Shown here piece after piece: positions 49,872-60,000 of a stretch of DNA of 64,000 nucleotides. How positions within the stretch are numbered: position 1 is the first letter of the stretch; the number at the start of each line of letters is the position of its first letter. The position numbers and the translations under genes are program-made. The stretch is from Chelativorans multitrophicus (lineage in GTDB: Bacteria; Pseudomonadota; Alphaproteobacteria; Rhizobiales; Rhizobiaceae), in assembly GCF_011317445.1 (NCBI RefSeq), contig NZ_JAAAPL010000001.1, forward strand, positions 1,674,001 through 1,738,000, written 5' to 3'. The notes beneath the pieces are model-generated. The model did no database searches, was not told the origin of the DNA, and worked only from the letters and a program-made list of their open reading frames with translations.

Positions 49872-52800
49872 TTACAACGCGGAACTTCGAGTGGGCAGAA
49901 CTGGTATGACCACTCCGGGTGTCATCAGCACAATCAAGCCGCGCTCTGCCCTGGTCATATCGAGATAGGCCCTAACCTGCGCGCGATAATGATCGAGTGT
50001 CTCCGCCTCCGCCGTCACATCGCTTTTCCAGTCCACGACGACGGCGGGGCGTCCCTCGGCCGTCAGGGTCAGGGCATCAGCGATCCCGGCCGTTGCGATT
50101 TCCACGCCGTCGGACATCTGTGCGGCGTAGACAGGAAATTCGGCAACAAGTTCCAGCCGCAAGGCTTTGATTTCAGGCAAAGCGAGAGTTCGGGTCACGC
50201 AGGCCGCCAATTCCAGCGCCGACAGTCCTATCGCCGCGTCGGCAGCCGGAGCCTTGCCGAGGGCACGGATAAGCTCGCCAGCTCGTTTGGTCAGGGCGGC
50301 TTCCGCTTCTTGGACTTCACCTGTCAGCACCTCTTCCATGAGCTTGTGGAGGATCAGCCCGCGCTCGCGGCCGCCCTGTACGAGGGCAGCGGTTTCCAGC
50401 ACAGGACCGGGGTCATCGGACGATCCCGTCCAGAGGGAGGTTTCTTCTTCTCGCAGTACGGTCCCGGCGGCATTTTCGTCACGGCTGGGCGCAAGCCAGG
50501 TCAACCGCGCCTGCGCGGCTTCGATGGCTTCGGCTTCCTCGGCAAAGCTCACGCGTGTCTGGGTGTTGTCTGCGCTCGCACCGGCGGCTGCGAGATCGGC
50601 AGGCAGGTGAGATACGTCCAGACCTGGCAGGTCGGCCAGCGACAGGTCGACGAGACCGATCCAGGCCGATTTCGAGGGTGCGACATCGAGCCGAGGCAAA
50701 ACGAGGAGTTCACGGGCGCGGGTGGCTGCGACATACCAAAGCCGGATACGTTCGCGATCCAGCTCATCCTTCTCTGCTTGGCGCGCTGTTTCGTAGCCCT
50801 CGGGCGTAACGCCCAGGACTGGGCAATAGAAGGTCTCGGTCTGACGTTCGATGATGGCGTTGTCGGGCGCCATGACGCCGGTCATGGTGTTGATCGGAAT
50901 GACGATAGGCCATTCCAGCCCCTTGGCCGCGTACATGGTGAAGAGCGCTACCGCCTCCTCCTGCGCGTCGGGTCGTCCCTCAACTGCGCGGGCCTCGTCG
51001 GACCACGCCGCTGTCATAGCCTCGGAGAAGGCGCGCAGGCCGCGCACGGCGTAGCCAGTCGACAGACTGAGATAGAGATCGACATTGGCGAGCGCGCGCT
51101 CGGCCTGACCGCGATGGCGCTCGAGGAGAAGCGGACGGACGCGCAACACGTCTACGGCCTGCGAGAGCAGCTCGTGCGGGGTCGTGCTGTTGCCACGCCG
51201 GGAGAGCGATTGCAGCCGCTCGATGACATCGCGCGCGAGCGGATGCATGATGACAGCAGGGTCGATGCTGAGGTCCAGGCGCGGAATCCGATCCGGTTGT
51301 TCCTCCGAGCGGGGAAGTCCCCAGATGATGTCCAGCAGATTTTCTTCGGTGAGGCCAACCAGCGGCCCGCGCAGCAGCGCGCCGAGCGCCAGCGTGTCGC
51401 GGCGGTCAGCCAGAACGCGGGTCAGCGCGATCAGATCCTGCACCTCCTGGCGGCGGAACAGCCCCTTGCCGGCCTGGGTCGCGACAGGGATGCCGCGGCG
51501 TTCCAGGGTTTCCTCATAGCGCCACAGCTCCGCGCCCGTTGGCGCCAGCAAGGCGATGTCACCCGGCTGGCAGGGGCGCTCTGCGCCGCTGCGACAGTCG
51601 ATGATGGTGTGACTTTCGATGAGCCGGGCGCACAGCTCGGCGATGGCGTCGGCTTCGGCGTCGCGCTGCTGTTCGGCGCTGGCCTTGCCGTTTTCGTCGG
51701 CCACGGCGATGTCGAGAGCCGCCACGCACAGGCCGCCCCGATCGTCATGGAACGGGTCGAGAGCGGTGAAGCCCGGCTGGCCATCGGCCGAGAGAACGGC
51801 CTCAAATCGCTCATTGACGAATGTGAGGATTGAGGCGCTGGAGCGGAAATTGGTTGAGATCGACAAGAGACTGTCGGCGTCCTGGGCGTGGAAGGCATCA
51901 CGTGCCTGCACATAGGCGCCGACATCGGCGCCCCGGAAACGATAGATCGCCTGCTTGGGGTCGCCGACAAGGAAGAGCGCGCCCGGCCGGATTTGGAACC
52001 GCGTCCAGTCGTCATCGTCATCGACCGGCTCACCACACAGCCGCCAGAAGATTTCTGTTTGCAGGGGATCGGTGTCCTGAAACTCGTCGACGAGGACATG
52101 TGCGAAACGGTGTCCCAGAGCTTGGCGCACGGCGTCATGGTCGCGGAGCAAGTCGCGAGCGGCAAAAATCAGATCGTCGAAGTCGAGCTGGGCGCTGGCG
52201 CGTTTGTGGTCGCGGTAGCGTTGCAGGATCGGACGCGCTTCGTCGATCAGCGCGGCCAGGGCATGACCGGCGACGGCCTGCGCCAATGAGACCCAAGCGT
52301 CGCAACAAGAGATGTAGTGTGTTTCGGCGGCGTCGTTCAGCCGGTCGCCATCGGCCTTGGAGAAGCCAGCCTGCTTGGCCGTAGCGGCCCATTTGCCCTT
52401 CTTGCGGTAGGACGCGAAAGTGCCGGTCTTGGTGCAAAGGTCCGGGTGTGGTCGCGCGGTCAGGAGCCTAACAAGGCCGGCAGGCGTCGCAGGATTAGGG
52501 CCGTTCGCCACGTCGGCCGCCATTTCGGTCAGCCGCTCGACGATTGTCACCGTTTCCGGCTCGGCCGCAGCCACGCTTTCCATGAAGCTCGCGAAATCCG
52601 CTGTGGCTTGCCGAAATGCCGTGAGCCGGTCGTCAAGTGAAGAGACCGGCGGCGCCGTGAGTGTGGGGCGCCGGCGCATATTTTCGGCGATCTTGTGGAT
52701 GAGCGCCACGGTCTCACCGGGGCTGTGCAGCACCATCTCGGCCAGGACACCGCCTTGACCGCCCGACAGGCGTTCGCGCAGCCAACCATCGACGATCTCA

Positions 52801-53264
52801 AGGAAGGTGAGATCAGCCTGGTTACGATCCATGACGCCTGCGCCAGGATCGATGTCTGCCTCCGCCGGATAGGGCTTGATCAGGCGCTGGCAGAAGCCGT
52901 GGATGGTTGAGCAGGTGATTTCGTCGATCGCTGCGCTAGCGGCGGCGAGATTGTCGCGATGAGCCTGGGACAACCCATCAGGCAATGCCACGCGCAGCTC
53001 GGTCGCAATCGTGCCGACCGAGAGATCGGCGACGAACTCGCGGACACGCGATAGAAGCTCACTCGCGGCGAGTTCGGTGAAGGTAACGGCGGCGATGGAG
53101 CGCGGCGCGATGCCTTCGGCCAGCATGGCAGCGATGCGGCCAGCCATGACGGCGGTCTTGCCTGAGCCCGCGCCAGCCTCGACCAGGATCGAGCGTTCAT
53201 GGAGGCTGATCGCGGCGCGGCGCGCACCGTCGTCTTGCAGTACCTTGGACCCGCTGTTCATCAT
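49872..53264 (-). CDS. AddA-like UvrD-family helicase-nuclease
   Basis: A 1130-aa SF1A helicase with a C-terminal nuclease. Motif Ia/I: ILVEAGAGSGKTAVMAGRI (about 25-43). Motif II: VLVDEFQDTDPLQTEIFW (about 385). Motifs V/VI: LFTMYAAKGLEWPIVIPIN and LWYVAATRARELLVLPRL. The C-terminal RecB-type nuclease has the IADALTL and VVVDWKSDV to HYRAQVRAYLD elements (about 1060-1110). It overlaps the AddB-like gene by 4 bp (ATGATGA) with GGGAGG upstream. A resident extra AddAB-like pair on mobile DNA beside defence genes points to phage or plasmid DNA degradation, though recombination functions are possible. Confidence 0.88.
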   Translation of the reverse strand: MMNSGSKVLQDDGARRAAISLHERSILVEAGAGSGKTAVMAGRIAAMLAEGIAPRSIAAVTFTELAASELLSRVREFVADLSVGTIATELRVALPDGLSQAHRDNLAAASAAIDEITCSTIHGFCQRLIKPYPAEADIDPGAGVMDRNQADLTFLEIVDGWLRERLSGGQGGVLAEMVLHSPGETVALIHKIAENMRRRPTLTAPPVSSLDDRLTAFRQATADFASFMESVAAAEPETVTIVERLTEMAADVANGPNPATPAGLVRLLTARPHPDLCTKTGTFASYRKKGKWAATAKQAGFSKADGDRLNDAAETHYISCCDAWVSLAQAVAGHALAALIDEARPILQRYRDHKRASAQLDFDDLIFAARDLLRDHDAVRQALGHRFAHVLVDEFQDTDPLQTEIFWRLCGEPVDDDDDWTRFQIRPGALFLVGDPKQAIYRFRGADVGAYVQARDAFHAQDADSLLSISTNFRSSASILTFVNERFEAVLSADGQPGFTALDPFHDDRGGLCVAALDIAVADENGKASAEQQRDAEADAIAELCARLIESHTIIDCRSGAERPCQPGDIALLAPTGAELWRYEETLERRGIPVATQAGKGLFRRQEVQDLIALTRVLADRRDTLALGALLRGPLVGLTEENLLDIIWGLPRSEEQPDRIPRLDLSIDPAVIMHPLARDVIERLQSLSRRGNSTTPHELLSQAVDVLRVRPLLLERHRGQAERALANVDLYLSLSTGYAVRGLRAFSEAMTAAWSDEARAVEGRPDAQEEAVALFTMYAAKGLEWPIVIPINTMTGVMAPDNAIIERQTETFYCPVLGVTPEGYETARQAEKDELDRERIRLWYVAATRARELLVLPRLDVAPSKSAWIGLVDLSLADLPGLDVSHLPADLAAAGASADNTQTRVSFAEEAEAIEAAQARLTWLAPSRDENAAGTVLREEETSLWTGSSDDPGPVLETAALVQGGRERGLILHKLMEEVLTGEVQEAEAALTKRAGELIRALGKAPAADAAIGLSALELAACVTRTLALPEIKALRLELVAEFPVYAAQMSDGVEIATAGIADALTLTAEGRPAVVVDWKSDVTAEAETLDHYRAQVRAYLDMTRAERGLIVLMTPGVVIPVLPTRSSAL

Positions 53265-55915
53265 TCCGCCTCCCAGACCTGAGCGACTTCGCCAAGCCGC
53301 TCCGTGGCGGCAGGCATTTTCCGTTTGCAATAGGTGGCGCTGGCATTGGCCGGCAGGGCGAAGGCGAGATCGTCATAGTCGCCGCCGGTATCCGGGCCAG
53401 GCAGGGCCGCGCCTCCGGCGAGACTCGACCGTGCCGCGCGCAGATAGCCTGTGATCTCCGCCAGCACGGCCTCGGGATCGTCGAGCTGAAGATCAACGGG
53501 CTCGCGCGGGTAGAGCAGCGAGGCGCTGATGGCGACATCGTCGCCGAGAAGCGCCTTCACCGCGAAGGCGTAAAGACAGCGCTGAAGCTCGCGTCCACCG
53601 TTCAGACGTATCTCGCCGCGCGGCGGCCGTCCGGTCTTATAGTCCCGTACGAGGGTGCGCTTACCATCGCCCGAGATGTCGAGCCGGTCGATATAGCCCG
53701 CAATGTTGAAGCCCGTTTCGGGGATAGCGACCGGAGCATTAGCATCCCAGGGCGTCTCTGCCTCAGATTTCGGCTCGGAGCCGCCGAAGGGCACCTCTCC
53801 GTAGGAGCGTGTGCCCGGATGGACGTCATCACCGTAAGCCAAGGCGCGGCCCGCCAGCACGCGAGCGTCTTCGAGCGTACGGCTCCAGATGACAGCTGGT
53901 GGAACAGGGCGCTCGCTTTCCCAATCGGTGGCGACGGATTGTGCAGCCCGCGCGATTGCGGCTTCGATAGTCGCGGCGTCGGCGGAGGCGAGCCCCTCTC
54001 CGGTCTCGAGGTCGCGCAAGGCGCGGTCGAGAACCAAGTGAACGAGATCGCCGGTCCCGAGCGCGTCGAGCACAAGCGGTTCGGCGCTGCTCTGCGGTTC
54101 ACGCCATCCGAACGCATAGACCCACACGAAACTCAACGGATTGCGCAACAGACGGCGCAGCGAACTGGCCGACTGGGTACGGCCGAGGATGGCGAGAATG
54201 AGCGGATGATCCGCCCGCACGAGCCCGTCATGGGGAGTGATCTCAGCCTGCCGCCAGTCACGCCAACAGCCCAGCGCACCTACTGCTTGCGGATCGGCAG
54301 CGAACTCCTGGGGCCGGGCCATGAGGCGGTCGGTCTCGCTGAAGGCGTGCGCCGGCGTCGCGTTGCGGCGCAGATAGGTTTCGTCGCCGCGCCCGGCAAG
54401 CAAAGGGCTGCGACCGAGCAGACGCCCGTCGCTGTCACGTCGGGCCCGCGACAGGACAACGGTATCGGCTGTCGTCGCGAGGATCGTATCGAAGTCGCGG
54501 CGGTCGGCGAGGTTGACTGGCAAAGGGTCGAGCACAGGGGTCGGGATAATATGGTGCGGGATCAACCGATCCTCGGCTATTCCGCGCGGCCAGCGAGAGG
54601 AATTCAACCCGAGGAGCCGAACGAAGCGGCGGGGCGATGCCGCGAGCGCGCTGGCCGGCATCCAGGCGATAGAGACGCACGCCTCCAGTTCGTCGTCCTG
54701 CTTCAGGGTTTCCAATATCGTATCGATCGAGGCAGCAGGACCGGCGAGCAGCGCCTTGCGCCAGATCGTGAGGGCGCGGCCCTTGAGGAAGGCTTCTCCG
54801 ATCTCGCTGGCGGCTTCCGATCCTTTCACAAGGGTCTCGACTGCCATGCATAGCGCCGCAACGTGGTCGGCGCCGTCGGGCCAATCCTCCGGCGTCAGCC
54901 TGGCCAGCAGGCGATTCCATGCCTCCGGGGTCGAAAGCGGCGCATCGGTCGGCAGCACCCGCAGCCAGCCTTCGGGCAGGGCCTCGAAAGGCCCGCTGTC
55001 CCGGCAGAGCGCTGCGAGGCGGCGTAGCCGCGACTGCGACAGGCCGCGGATCACAATGTCGGCCAGCGCCGCAGCAGCCTGGCCCTCGCGGGTAGTGACA
55101 GTGCGGATACCATGGACGAAGTGCAGGTCTATATTGGCATCGGTGCGCAAGGCCAGGAAATGATCGTCATAGTCTGCGGGCGAAGCGGTCGCGATGGCGA
55201 TCTCCGAAGCCGGTACACCCGAAGAGAGTAGTCTTCGAGCCCAGCGCATGGCTTCAATAGCCTCGTGATAGGACGTCGCCGCGCTCACGGAGCTGATTCC
55301 CGGCGTCTGCTCCGGTGCGCGCGCGATCGTGACGCCAGTGCCCTCTAGCCATGATGGCACGCTTCTTGGGCCGGCCGTCCATTGCACGGGGATATGAGCT
55401 GTGAGGGCCTGGAGCAACGGCCGCCAGCAGAGCGAGAGTTCGGTAAGCCCAACGATTTCAATCGAACCGAAGACCGTCTGCGCATGAGCGATACGGGCGT
55501 TTGCGGCCGTGACGATGTCTAGCGGTCGCATCATGCCAGGCGGAAGCTGCTCGAGAACGGCAGCTTCCAAGCGCGCGAAAGCGGCGAGACGTGGATGGTC
55601 GGCCCCGCGGGTGGCAAGATTGATGCCCGCACGCCATGCTTTGTGAAGCGTACCGACCGCCGCGTCGATCATGCCCGGGAGAGCCTTGATTTCCTCTAGC
55701 TCCCCCATCGGGGTAGCGGGCAGGGCTGTTTGGATGGCCGCACGCAGGCTGTCGTCATCAATGGGGCGCGCAAAGCCGCCCGCCAGCCGAACCGCGGCCT
55801 GTTCGAAAGACATAATCTGAAGACCGTGCCGGCCGCTGCGGGCCGCCGCCAGGCGACTCTCACGCATGGCAAGGCGGCCATGAACGACCAGAGTGGATCG
55901 ATGCGAAAGGGTCAT
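53261..55915 (-). CDS. AddB-like PD-(D/E)XK nuclease partner
   Basis: An 884-aa protein. The middle part (FVRLLGLNSSRWPRGIAEDRLIPHHII) resembles the inactivated helicase region of AddB. The C-terminal PD-(D/E)XK nuclease reads FNIAGYIDRLDISGDGKRTLVRDYKTGRPPRG (Asp, then D-Y-K-T-G), followed by RELQRCLYAFAVKALLG. Iron-sulfur cysteines typical of AddB are not evident. Start at 55915 with a long GGAGGAGGAGGA site. The N-terminal Walker A of classical AddB is not visible, and the protein is shorter than chromosomal AddB (about 1000 aa). It is first in the leftward operon and starts about 200 bp from the divergent WYL regulator. Confidence 0.78.
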   Translation of the reverse strand: MTLSHRSTLVVHGRLAMRESRLAAARSGRHGLQIMSFEQAAVRLAGGFARPIDDDSLRAAIQTALPATPMGELEEIKALPGMIDAAVGTLHKAWRAGINLATRGADHPRLAAFARLEAAVLEQLPPGMMRPLDIVTAANARIAHAQTVFGSIEIVGLTELSLCWRPLLQALTAHIPVQWTAGPRSVPSWLEGTGVTIARAPEQTPGISSVSAATSYHEAIEAMRWARRLLSSGVPASEIAIATASPADYDDHFLALRTDANIDLHFVHGIRTVTTREGQAAAALADIVIRGLSQSRLRRLAALCRDSGPFEALPEGWLRVLPTDAPLSTPEAWNRLLARLTPEDWPDGADHVAALCMAVETLVKGSEAASEIGEAFLKGRALTIWRKALLAGPAASIDTILETLKQDDELEACVSIAWMPASALAASPRRFVRLLGLNSSRWPRGIAEDRLIPHHIIPTPVLDPLPVNLADRRDFDTILATTADTVVLSRARRDSDGRLLGRSPLLAGRGDETYLRRNATPAHAFSETDRLMARPQEFAADPQAVGALGCWRDWRQAEITPHDGLVRADHPLILAILGRTQSASSLRRLLRNPLSFVWVYAFGWREPQSSAEPLVLDALGTGDLVHLVLDRALRDLETGEGLASADAATIEAAIARAAQSVATDWESERPVPPAVIWSRTLEDARVLAGRALAYGDDVHPGTRSYGEVPFGGSEPKSEAETPWDANAPVAIPETGFNIAGYIDRLDISGDGKRTLVRDYKTGRPPRGEIRLNGGRELQRCLYAFAVKALLGDDVAISASLLYPREPVDLQLDDPEAVLAEITGYLRAARSSLAGGAALPGPDTGGDYDDLAFALPANASATYCKRKMPAATERLGEVAQVWEAE

Positions 55916-56028
55916 AAACGTCCTCCTCCTCCCGGACTCAGTCTTTGGGCTGAGAGTCATGCCGACGCTCTGGCGTTCACGCCATTGCCGCAGCATGTTC
56001 TGCCTCCCGTCTCGAATCTGATCGCCCA

Positions 56029-56087
56029 TTGACGACAGACCGCAATGAGCATAGTAAATACACGGACTATTTTGGATTGTCCATATA
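56029..56087 (+). promoter_or_regulatory. Divergent control region: promoter and inverted-repeat operator
   Basis: For the rightward operon: -35 TTGACG (56029-56034), 17-bp spacer, -10 TAGTAA (56052-56057). Directly downstream lies an imperfect inverted repeat, GGACTAT-TTTGG-ATTGTCC (56064-56082), extending outward to 56059-56087 with 9 of 12 matches per arm. A repressor bound there would sit at the transcription start. WYL regulators of the BrxR/CapW type bind inverted repeats in their own promoters, so the next gene is the likely regulator. Confidence 0.6.
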
Positions 56088-56119
56088 GTTTTGATTCTGA
56101 CTGATGCGAGGCGAACACG

Positions 56120-57004
56120 ATGGCGGAAGCCGCGACGGTGCTGAAGTGGGGGGTGGAGCGCCGACTCGAATTCATCGAGTTCCGACTGTTCTGGGAGGGC
56201 TCTATAAACCGCGCCGCCCTCGTTGAGACGTTTGGGGTGTCGGTGCCGCAGGCGTCCAAGGATTTGGCGCTGTATCAGGAGCGCGCTCCGGGCAACATGG
56301 AATATGACACGCGTGCCAAGCGCTATGTCGCCGCGGAACGGTTTGTCCTGCGTTTCCTTGAACCTGACCCTTACATCTACCTCTCGCAGCTTCGTTCGAT
56401 CGCCGAAGGTTCTGTGCCGGCAAGCGATTCGTGGATTTCGGTTTTTCCTGGTGCTGATGTCGCGATGACACCTCGACGGGACATAGACATAGCTGTTCTG
56501 CGTAAGATTCTCGACGCCACCCGCGAAGGCGTCTCTATCGACATTTTCTATCAGTCCATGAATAAGGCTCGGCCAGACCCAATCTGGCGTCGCATCACAC
56601 CCCACGCATTCGGCTATGATGGTTTCCGCTGGCACGCCCGAGCCTATTGTCATCTAGAGCATAAGTTCAAAGATTTCCTGCTGCCACGCGTTCTGGATGC
56701 TGGTGCCAAGAGTGAACCGGGAGAACTCGGTGAGCGGGACTGGCTCTGGAACAATTATTTTGATGTGATTATCGGTCCGCATCCCGCTCTGACGGCCAGT
56801 CAGAAGCAGGTTGTCGCTAAAGATTACGGATTAGATCACGGCAACGACGTGCTCACGGTTCGTTATGCGATGCTCTTCTATGTATTGAAACGCCTTGGTT
56901 TGCTTGGTGATGCTGCAAAGCAAAGTCCGTACACTCAGCATATCGTGACAATAAATCGCAAGGAAACTGAAGACGCGCTTGAACGAGCGGAGCTTCAGCT
57001 ATGA
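56120..57004 (+). CDS. BrxR/CapW-like WYL-domain transcriptional regulator
   Basis: A 294-aa protein. The N-terminal winged HTH (RLEFIEFRLFWEGSINRAALVETFGVSVPQASKDLALYQERAPGNMEYDTRAKRYVA, residues about 15-70) is typical of the BrxR/CapW family. The WYL-like domain (about 130-205) reads GVSIDIFYQSMN to RRITPHAFGYDGFRWHARAYCHLEHKFKDFLLPRV, and a C-terminal extension follows. Family members repress defence operons and may sense nucleotide or nucleic-acid ligands. It is the first gene of the rightward operon and 16 bp from the helicase gene. Confidence 0.88.
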   Translation: MAEAATVLKWGVERRLEFIEFRLFWEGSINRAALVETFGVSVPQASKDLALYQERAPGNMEYDTRAKRYVAAERFVLRFLEPDPYIYLSQLRSIAEGSVPASDSWISVFPGADVAMTPRRDIDIAVLRKILDATREGVSIDIFYQSMNKARPDPIWRRITPHAFGYDGFRWHARAYCHLEHKFKDFLLPRVLDAGAKSEPGELGERDWLWNNYFDVIIGPHPALTASQKQVVAKDYGLDHGNDVLTVRYAMLFYVLKRLGLLGDAAKQSPYTQHIVTINRKETEDALERAELQL

Positions 57005-57020
57005 GTGCCCGGGGAGATGA

Positions 57021-60000
57021 ATGATGTCCGCGAAGCTTGAGGAGATTAAGAACGGCGCGTCTGTTCGAGGCGTGGCTTCGGCGCAGGCTGTGCATGTTGT
57101 TTCCGTCGACTGGATCGGGGACCAGGCGATCAGTGTCGTTTTTCGTGATCACAACGGTGCGGTGGCAGAGGCCATTTTGTACCGAGACGACGAGCATCGC
57201 CTTGAAGTTGAACAAAACGGACGGGCTTGGTCGTTCGATGCCGATGGCGCGTTGCTGCGCTTGGTGACGGAGGCCAATCGCATCAAGTTGGCGCATTTTT
57301 TCGACCCGTATCTGGCCATCCACACGAGCCTTGTCGATCCGCTGCCGCACCAGATTTCGGCGGTCTATGGCGAGATGCTGTCGCGCCAGCCGCTGCGCTT
57401 CCTCCTTGCCGATGATCCCGGCGCCGGCAAGACCATTATGGCTGGGTTGCTGATGAAGGAACTGATCGCCCGCAGCGATCTGGAACGCTGCCTCGTCGTT
57501 GCGCCGGGCAGCCTGGTTGAGCAGTGGCAGGACGAACTCGGCCAGAAGTTCAATCTCGAATTCGACATCCTCTCCCGCGACATGATCGAGAACTCGCGGT
57601 CGGGAAATCCGTTTAGTGATCGGGATCGGCTGATCGTCCGTCTCGACGTGTTGGCGCGCAATGAGGAGCTTCAGGAGAAGCTCATGAATGCGCGCGAATG
57701 GGACCTGATCATCTGCGACGAAGCCCATCGCATGTCAGCCACCTATTTCGGCGGGGAGGTCAAATATACGCGGCGCTATCAGGTCGGCCAGAAGCTCGGC
57801 CAGGTTTGCCGCCATCTGCTATTGATGTCGGCGACGCCGCACAACGGCAAGGAAGAGGATTTCCAGCTCTTCATGGCGCTCCTCGATGGTGATCGGTTCG
57901 AGGGCCGGTTCCGCGACGGTGTCCATTATGCCGATACCGAAGACATGATGCGCAGGCTGACCAAGGAGGAACTGCTCAAGTTCGATGGTCGGCCGCTGTT
58001 TCCCGAGCGACGGGCGCGTACGGTCAAGTATCAGCTGTCGGAAGGGGAAGCTGCGCTCTACACCGCCGTCACCGAATATGTGCGCACCGAGATGAACCGT
58101 GTGCAGCGTTTTGCCGAGGGCGACGGGAAGAAGCGCAACAATGTCGGTTTCGCTTTGCAGATCCTTCAGCGGCGTCTCGCCTCGTCGCCAGCGGCCATCT
58201 ACCAATCCCTCAAGCGCCGCCGGGAACGGCTGGAAAACGAGTTGGGCGAAGCCCGATTGGCCTCCAAGGGTCGCAGGGCCGGCGCAACCGAACCCGCGAT
58301 CAACGCCGACATGCTGCGGAACATCGAGGAGTATGGTCAGGAGGAGATCGACGAGCTTGAGGATCTGATCTCGACAGGCGCGACGACGGCTGAGACAGTC
58401 GAGCAGCTTGCCCTGGAGGTCGAGACCCTGAAGGGTCTGGAGACGATGGCGCTCGGCGTGCTGCGCTCGGGCGTGGACACGAAATGGAGCCAGCTCAACC
58501 GGATCCTCGACGACGATTTGATGATCGACGCGGCCGGCAATCGCCGCAAGCTGATCATCTTCACCGAGCCCAAGGACACGCTGCACTACCTGCTTGACAA
58601 GGTGCGGGCGCGGCTCGGCAACCCGGAGGCCGTCGAGGTGATCCACGGCGGCGTGTCGCGCGAAGAGCGGCGAAAGGTCGTCGAGCGCTTCATGCAGGAC
58701 AAGGACATGCTGGTCCTGATCGCCAACGACGCGGCAGGCGAAGGCGTGAACCTCCAGCGCGGCCATCTCATGGTCAATTACGACCTGCCGTGGAACCCGA
58801 ACAAGATCGAGCAGCGGTTCGGCCGCATCCACCGCATCGGCCAGATGGAGGTCTGCCACCTCTGGAATCTCGTCGCGGCCGATACGCGCGAAGGCGAGGT
58901 TTACGCGCGGCTGCTGGAGAAACTGGAAGCTGCGCGCGAGGCGCTGGGCGGCCGTGTCTATGACGTGCTCGGCGAATTGTTCGACGGCGTGGCGCTGAAG
59001 GATCTGTTGTTCGAGGCGATCCAGTATGGCGAGCAAGAGGACGTGAAAGCGCGTCTTTTCCAGCAGGTCGATGGTGCGGTCGATCAGGCGCACTTGCTCG
59101 AGCTGCTGCGCCGCCGCGCCCTGACCAACGACACCATGCCGGAAGCGAGGGTCGAGGAATTGCGGCTGGAAATGGAGCGCGCCGAGGCGCTGCGCCTACA
59201 GCCCCATCACATCCAGAGCTTCTTCGTCGAAGCGTTCCAGCATCTGGGTGGCAAGATCAAACGCCGGGAGGAAGGGCGTTGGGAGGTTACGCATGTCCCG
59301 GTGCGGATCCGCGAACGGGATCGCCAGATCGGGACCGGCGCGCCGCTCCAGACACAGTATGAGCGCATTTGCTTCGAGAAGGACAAGATTAACCAGCAGC
59401 CGGTCGCCGCCTTCGTTTGTCCCGGCCATCCGCTGCTCGAAGCCGTGATCAGCATGATCCGCGAACAGTATGAGCAGATCATGCGGCAGGGCGCGATCCT
59501 GGTCGATGACACAGATGCGGGTGATGCGCTGTCGGCGATTTTCCTGCTGGAACATGTTGTCCAGGACGGTCGCGTCACCAGTGCAGGCAAGCCGCATGTG
59601 ATCTCGCAGCGGCTCCAGTTCGCTGCGATCGACAAGGCGGGAAACACCATCAACGCCGGCATCGCGCCGCATTTGAATCTGCGGCCGGCCACGCCGGAAG
59701 AGGTCGCCAGCGTGCGGGACCTTCTGGACGAGAGTTGGCTGACCACTGATCTGGAGAAGGCCGCGATCCGGTTTGCGACAGTCGAACTGGCCCAAGGCCA
59801 TGTCGCCGAGGTCAAGGCGCGGCGTCTGCCCGAGATCGAAAAGGTTGAGCAGGAGGTACGCGCACGCCTCAAGAAGGAGATCAATTACTGGGACTCGCGC
59901 GCCTTCGAGCTGAAGGAGGAGGAGCGCGCCGGTAAGAAGACGCGGGTGAACTGGCAGAACGCGCAGCGCCGCGCCGAAGACCTGGCGGATCGGCAAAAGC

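Noticed and set aside
49989-51833. 614-codon open frame on the plus strand opposite the AddA-like gene
   Set aside because: Antisense shadow of a GC-rich gene with strong third-position bias; the translation has no recognisable domain and no ribosome site.
49872-55915. Housekeeping chromosomal addAB
   Set aside because: The genes lie between SIR2-HerA and a BrxR-type operon within a mobile element; the AddB-like protein is short and lacks clear AddB N-terminal ATPase and cysteine motifs.
56120-57004. Assignment of the locus to BREX on the basis of the BrxR-like regulator
   Set aside because: No PglZ, BrxC, PglX or BrxL gene is present; this regulator family also controls other systems.
57819-59093. 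424-codon minus-strand frame opposite the SNF2-DUF3883 gene
   Set aside because: Complement of a real gene with helicase motifs; no own start signal.
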